DNA of 64,000 nucleotides from Solanum dulcamara (taxonomy: Eukaryota > Streptophyta > Magnoliopsida > Solanales > Solanaceae): positions 59,344,501-59,408,500 of the forward strand of contig NC_077240.1 in the NCBI RefSeq assembly GCF_947179165.1, given 5' to 3'. This document shows positions 60,962 to 64,000 of the stretch, in pieces. Positions within the stretch are counted from its first letter, which is position 1. Each line of letters starts with the position of its first letter. A model generated the notes under the pieces. That model saw only the letters and a list, made by a program, of their open reading frames with translations, did no database searches and was not told the DNA's origin. Both the position numbers and the translations under genes were made by a program.

Positions 60962-63107
60962 TGTGCTACTTGTATTTATTTAACTTTGAAATAATTTTAT
61001 GTGGGTGCTCACGCTAGATAAATATGTCGAAAGGAATTATTAAAGTTACTTTTTTATAGATGCTTATATTTAATTTTAAATGAAATACGTTTTATCACAG
61101 AAATAAATATTGATAAACTCTACATTTTAATCAATCTATCAATTTTAATATTTTTATTTATTAATATGTATTAAATAACCTGTCCAACTCTCGTATTTTA
61201 TTCAAACTATCAACCATTCTATTATTAAATATCATGTACACACGCTTTCGATAGATAATTTTTAGCATGTTAATTGAATCATATGTCATGGTTTAAGCTT
61301 AACATTTGTAGCATATTAACTGAAATATCATCTACGTGACTCTAGCATGTTAATTTATGTAGAAATCATGTGTACATATAGAACTATGTTTATAGGATTT
61401 AATAATATTGCAAGCATATAAAACCAAGATTTTCATCGTAATAAACATACATAAATCATGTCTATAGTACTTAATGAATATTTTGGTATTTTATAGGAAT
61501 TAAATTATGCTTATAAGATTATAAATATTTTCAACATATTGACTCATAGAGAAGCTATATTTATAGGATTTAATAAATGTTCCAATGCATACTTTATTTA
61601 GAAGCAATGGTTATAAAATTTTATAAGTTTTTATAATGCTTATAATATAGTTAATTAATATTTTCAACATGCTAATCACCTAGATATCGTTTATGGGGTT
61701 TAATATTATTTCAAGCATATAGAAACCATGTCGGTAAGAATATTTTGAGCCTATTGGATCCATGGATTCTAACAATATTTCTAGCATATTTTATCATATA
61801 ACAATCATGTTTATAGGTATTATAATTCTAGCATGCCAATTAAATAGATATTAGGCCTTCATAAATATTTTCATAACATTATGTGTAGAAGTCATGCCCA
61901 TAGGTTTCTAATAAATATTTATCATGTTATTCTATTTTTGAAACCATGTCTATGTTTTAATAAATCTTTAGCACATTAACATTTAGAAAATCACATCTAC
62001 AATGTTCAATAAATTTTCAGCATACTCTTAACTAAAGTCATGTTAATAGGATTTTATAAAATATTATTAGTTAATAATTAAAATTATCAAGCATGCATCT
62101 TTTATCATAATCATCTTAGTAATTAAGTTTGTCCGTCATATTATTCAAGTTGTACGCACACACACATGATCATGATGACCTTCACAACTTATCTGTGTTT
62201 TCAAACATGTTAATTATTTAATGTAGAGGCTTATTTCAGATTTTACGTGCTAAATGTCGTTTTATTTGTTTTATTTGACGATGTGTCTAATTAGAATGCC
62301 TATATTTCCTTTGGTCTAAAACCTTCCTTATTAGTATATCCAATACCTCTTGAATATTAAGTTGGGTCGATAGGCACGCTTTAGGATGTTAGCTTTTATT
62401 TCTTTTAGATCGCTCTAGGATTATAATAACAAATGAACATAGGAGCGGTAGGGGTAATTAGGTCCTTCAAAAATGATGGAAGTCGACCCGAGCAAAAAAA
62501 TGACAAAATCTTTATATTTTTGTCTTCCGATTAATTAGCCCACGCTGATCCGAAGAAGATAAGAATGTAGATATTTTTATTTCCTGTCGACTTTTAAATA
62601 TTTTTGTTTGTAAACAAATGGGGTAGTTTAATATTTTAAAACTCAATGAGTTTTAGGCATCATTAATCTTATTAGAAATTTCACCCAAATTACATTTACG
62701 ACATACTACACATCCATATATCTACACTTGTCTATTATCTTATTCACTTTTTATTTATTTTCTTTTTTATTGTGGCTACAAATAAAGTAACCATAGCTAA
62801 TACTACACATCCATTTTAGTTACCATAAATTAGGTAAGATTATTTATTCAAATAATTTTTAAATATACATTTGTATTTCCATACATAAAATTTTCATATA
62901 TTTCAAGTATATTATTTATTATTTATTTTTACTATACAATAAATATATTTTCACTAGTTTTGCACATCAAAACAGAGTTTACATTTACAATGGTTTACTA
63001 ATATTTTCCTTAAAGTTAGATGGTGACTCTAAACATTTTCAAAAACAGAGGCATAGCCATTTTTATGTTGTGAACTATTTCGACCCATTCGAAAATAGGG
63101 TACGACA
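60962..63107 (+). repeat. LTR of the Ogre-like element (second position)
   Basis: About 2.1 kb ending GGGTACGACA directly before the PBS. The start by polypurine-tract position is TGTGCTACTTG, but it does not match the head at 54448 (no GGCATCCCT motif nearby), so its own head is probably deleted or strongly diverged. From about 61260 to 62080 a degenerate repeat recurs with the words AGCATGTTAAT and TTTATAGGATTTAATAA. No genes. Confidence 0.7.
61260..62080 (+). repeat. Degenerate short tandem repeat in the Ogre-like LTR
   Basis: Words like AGCATGTTAAT, GTAGAAATCATG and TTTATAGGATTTAATAA recur irregularly about every 50-75 bp, each copy diverged. Confidence 0.6.
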
Positions 63108-63110
63108 GCT

Positions 63111-63129
63111 TGGCGACTCCGCTGGGGAC
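63111..63129 (+). other. Primer binding site of the Ogre-like element
   Basis: TGGCGACTCCGCTGGGGAC, three bases after the LTR end ACGACA. As I recall, this site is typical of Ogre/Tat elements and complements tRNA-Arg; the tRNA identity is from memory. Confidence 0.8.
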
Positions 63130-63725
63130 TAGTACCCCATGTACTTAGCATTTTAGGTTTTAACCTTAGTAAAATTTAGTTTTAGAATTAAGGGATATTT
63201 ATTTATTATTTGTCTATTATTTGCTTTAATTATTTAATCGTGTTTTGTTATATTACTATTTATTTGAAAGGACGCAAGCGAAATTCAAACTTGTGCTCCT
63301 TGTTTGTTTGAAAACACTACATGCTACTGCTTTTCTTACACTGTCACTAGCACTTTCTATCGAGTCCTTGGCCGTACACAATACACACACTGGTTCACGC
63401 GGAGAGTGTCTCACACTCCCCCAAACCTTCTTTTGAATTCCTTAGTTTCAGAGTTGGCGCAATAAGATTAGTGTGCCCTCTCACAAACATTTAGTCCCAC
63501 TCTTGAACATCTAGGAAAAATCTTACTCTAGAAAGTAGGTCATGATGCATACACCTTAGACGAGGCGATCCAAGGCATCGTCTTCGTAATTAGAAAAGAC
63601 ACCATTTTTCAAAGGTTATACACCTAACGACATATTTTATGTGAAAATTGTTATGAATGATCCAAACAAAAACACATGACAGATTTGGAATAAACATACT
63701 TATCATACCCTTACCTTTCTTTCAG
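63130..63725 (+). other. Leader of the second Ogre-like unit
   Basis: Closely similar to 54680-55241, including TTGTTTGAAAACACTACATG and TTCCCTCTC/GTGCCCTCTC variants; the frame at 63245-63436 is shared with 54760-54981 and is not a gene. It ends in CTTTCTTTCAG right before the ORF1 ATG. Confidence 0.75.
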
Positions 63726-64000
63726 ATGAATATCAACCAAAACCTTCCAAACATTCAGATGGTTGTTTCGGCCCCCCACACGATACAAAATTGGTGTCAA
63801 AATATTCGTAGGGCATACGGAGTTGAGATTAGAAGGCATTTAGGTGCTTTTTTGTCGCTCATAGGAATTCGAGCCAACAAGATCCTCATTATATTGCTGA
63901 TGGAGTTTTGGAACCCAAGCACAGTGAACTTTAAGTTTTTGGATTTTGAAATCACTCCAACACTAGAAGAGTTTAGTGATTTTCTAGAATTACCGATAAG
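63726..64000 (+). pseudogene. Start of a second ORF1 copy, cut by the window end
   Basis: ATG 63726-63728 opens the same protein as at 55242 (MNINQNLPNIQMVVSAPHT), with EIRRHLGAFLSLIGIRANK and DFEITPTLEEFSDFLELP readable to the last base. No stop or frameshift in the 91 codons visible, so this copy may be better preserved than the first. Listed as pseudogene only because the family is decayed here; it could be intact. Confidence 0.6.

Larger units (their letters stand above)
54448..64000 (+). mobile_element. Ogre/Tat-like Ty3/gypsy element, tandem and lacking most of pol; runs off the window
   Basis: It starts TGTCGCACCCTATTTTCG, with CGTCACCTAATTTTA and GGAAGTTATTAGGCATCCCT, the arrangement seen at the start of Ogre-type LTRs. 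Order: truncated LTR head (54448 to about 54680), leader, ORF1, gag, protease with G-patch, 3' non-coding part, polypurine tract (60942-60958), LTR (about 60962-63107), PBS (63111-63129), then a second leader and ORF1 start. ORF1 upstream of gag is the hallmark of Ogre. No RT, RNase H or integrase is readable between 60400 and 60940. Confidence 0.82.

Noticed and set aside
1..64000. Endogenous pararetrovirus or other viral insert
   Set aside because: No movement protein, coat protein or caulimovirid RT motif order found; all RT regions belong to LTR retrotransposons with integrase and LTRs.

Overview
This is plant nuclear DNA, very probably from a Solanaceae species (tomato, potato, pepper or tobacco relative). 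The basis is an Au-type tRNA-derived SINE at 42131-42315, Tekay/Del-like Ty3/gypsy elements whose primer binding site is TGGTATCAGAGC, and the AT-rich composition. I found no host protein gene, tRNA, rRNA or CRISPR. The short open frames come from satellite DNA or decayed transposons. Nothing here supports a new functional pathway; the interest lies in a satellite array and the elements nested in it.

The scaffold is a tandem satellite with a monomer of about 409-410 bp, roughly 35 monomers in all. It lies in + orientation from 1139 to 34813 and in - orientation from 45721 to 54447. Elements split it into seven blocks: 1139-4068, 16991-22044, 31359-32685, 33511-34813, 45721-49344, 52345-52788 and 53651-54447.

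Inserted from left to right: the end of an LTR (1-1138, -); a 389-bp Mutator-type MITE with 9-bp target duplications (3552-3940); a 12.9-kb non-coding element made of three LTRs and two internal domains with one outer target duplication (4069-16990, -); a decayed Tekay-like chromovirus (22045-31358, +); an unrecognised 825-bp insert (32686-33510); an LTR-like element (34814-35109 plus 44229-45720) that is itself split by a second Tekay-like chromovirus (35110-44228, -) carrying the SINE inside gag; a 3.0-kb solo LTR (49345-52344); a poly(A)-tailed retroposon (52789-53650); and an Ogre/Tat-like element (54448 to the window end, +) with ORF1, gag, protease and G-patch but no visible RT, RNase H or integrase, followed by the start of a second tandem internal region.

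The non-coding 12.9-kb element shares terminal sequences, PBS, polypurine tract, 5' leader and LTR blocks with the coding element at 35110-44228. It looks like a non-autonomous derivative once mobilised by such a partner. All coding elements carry premature stops, mostly of the kind made by C-to-T change in methylated DNA, so the region looks like old, silenced heterochromatin.
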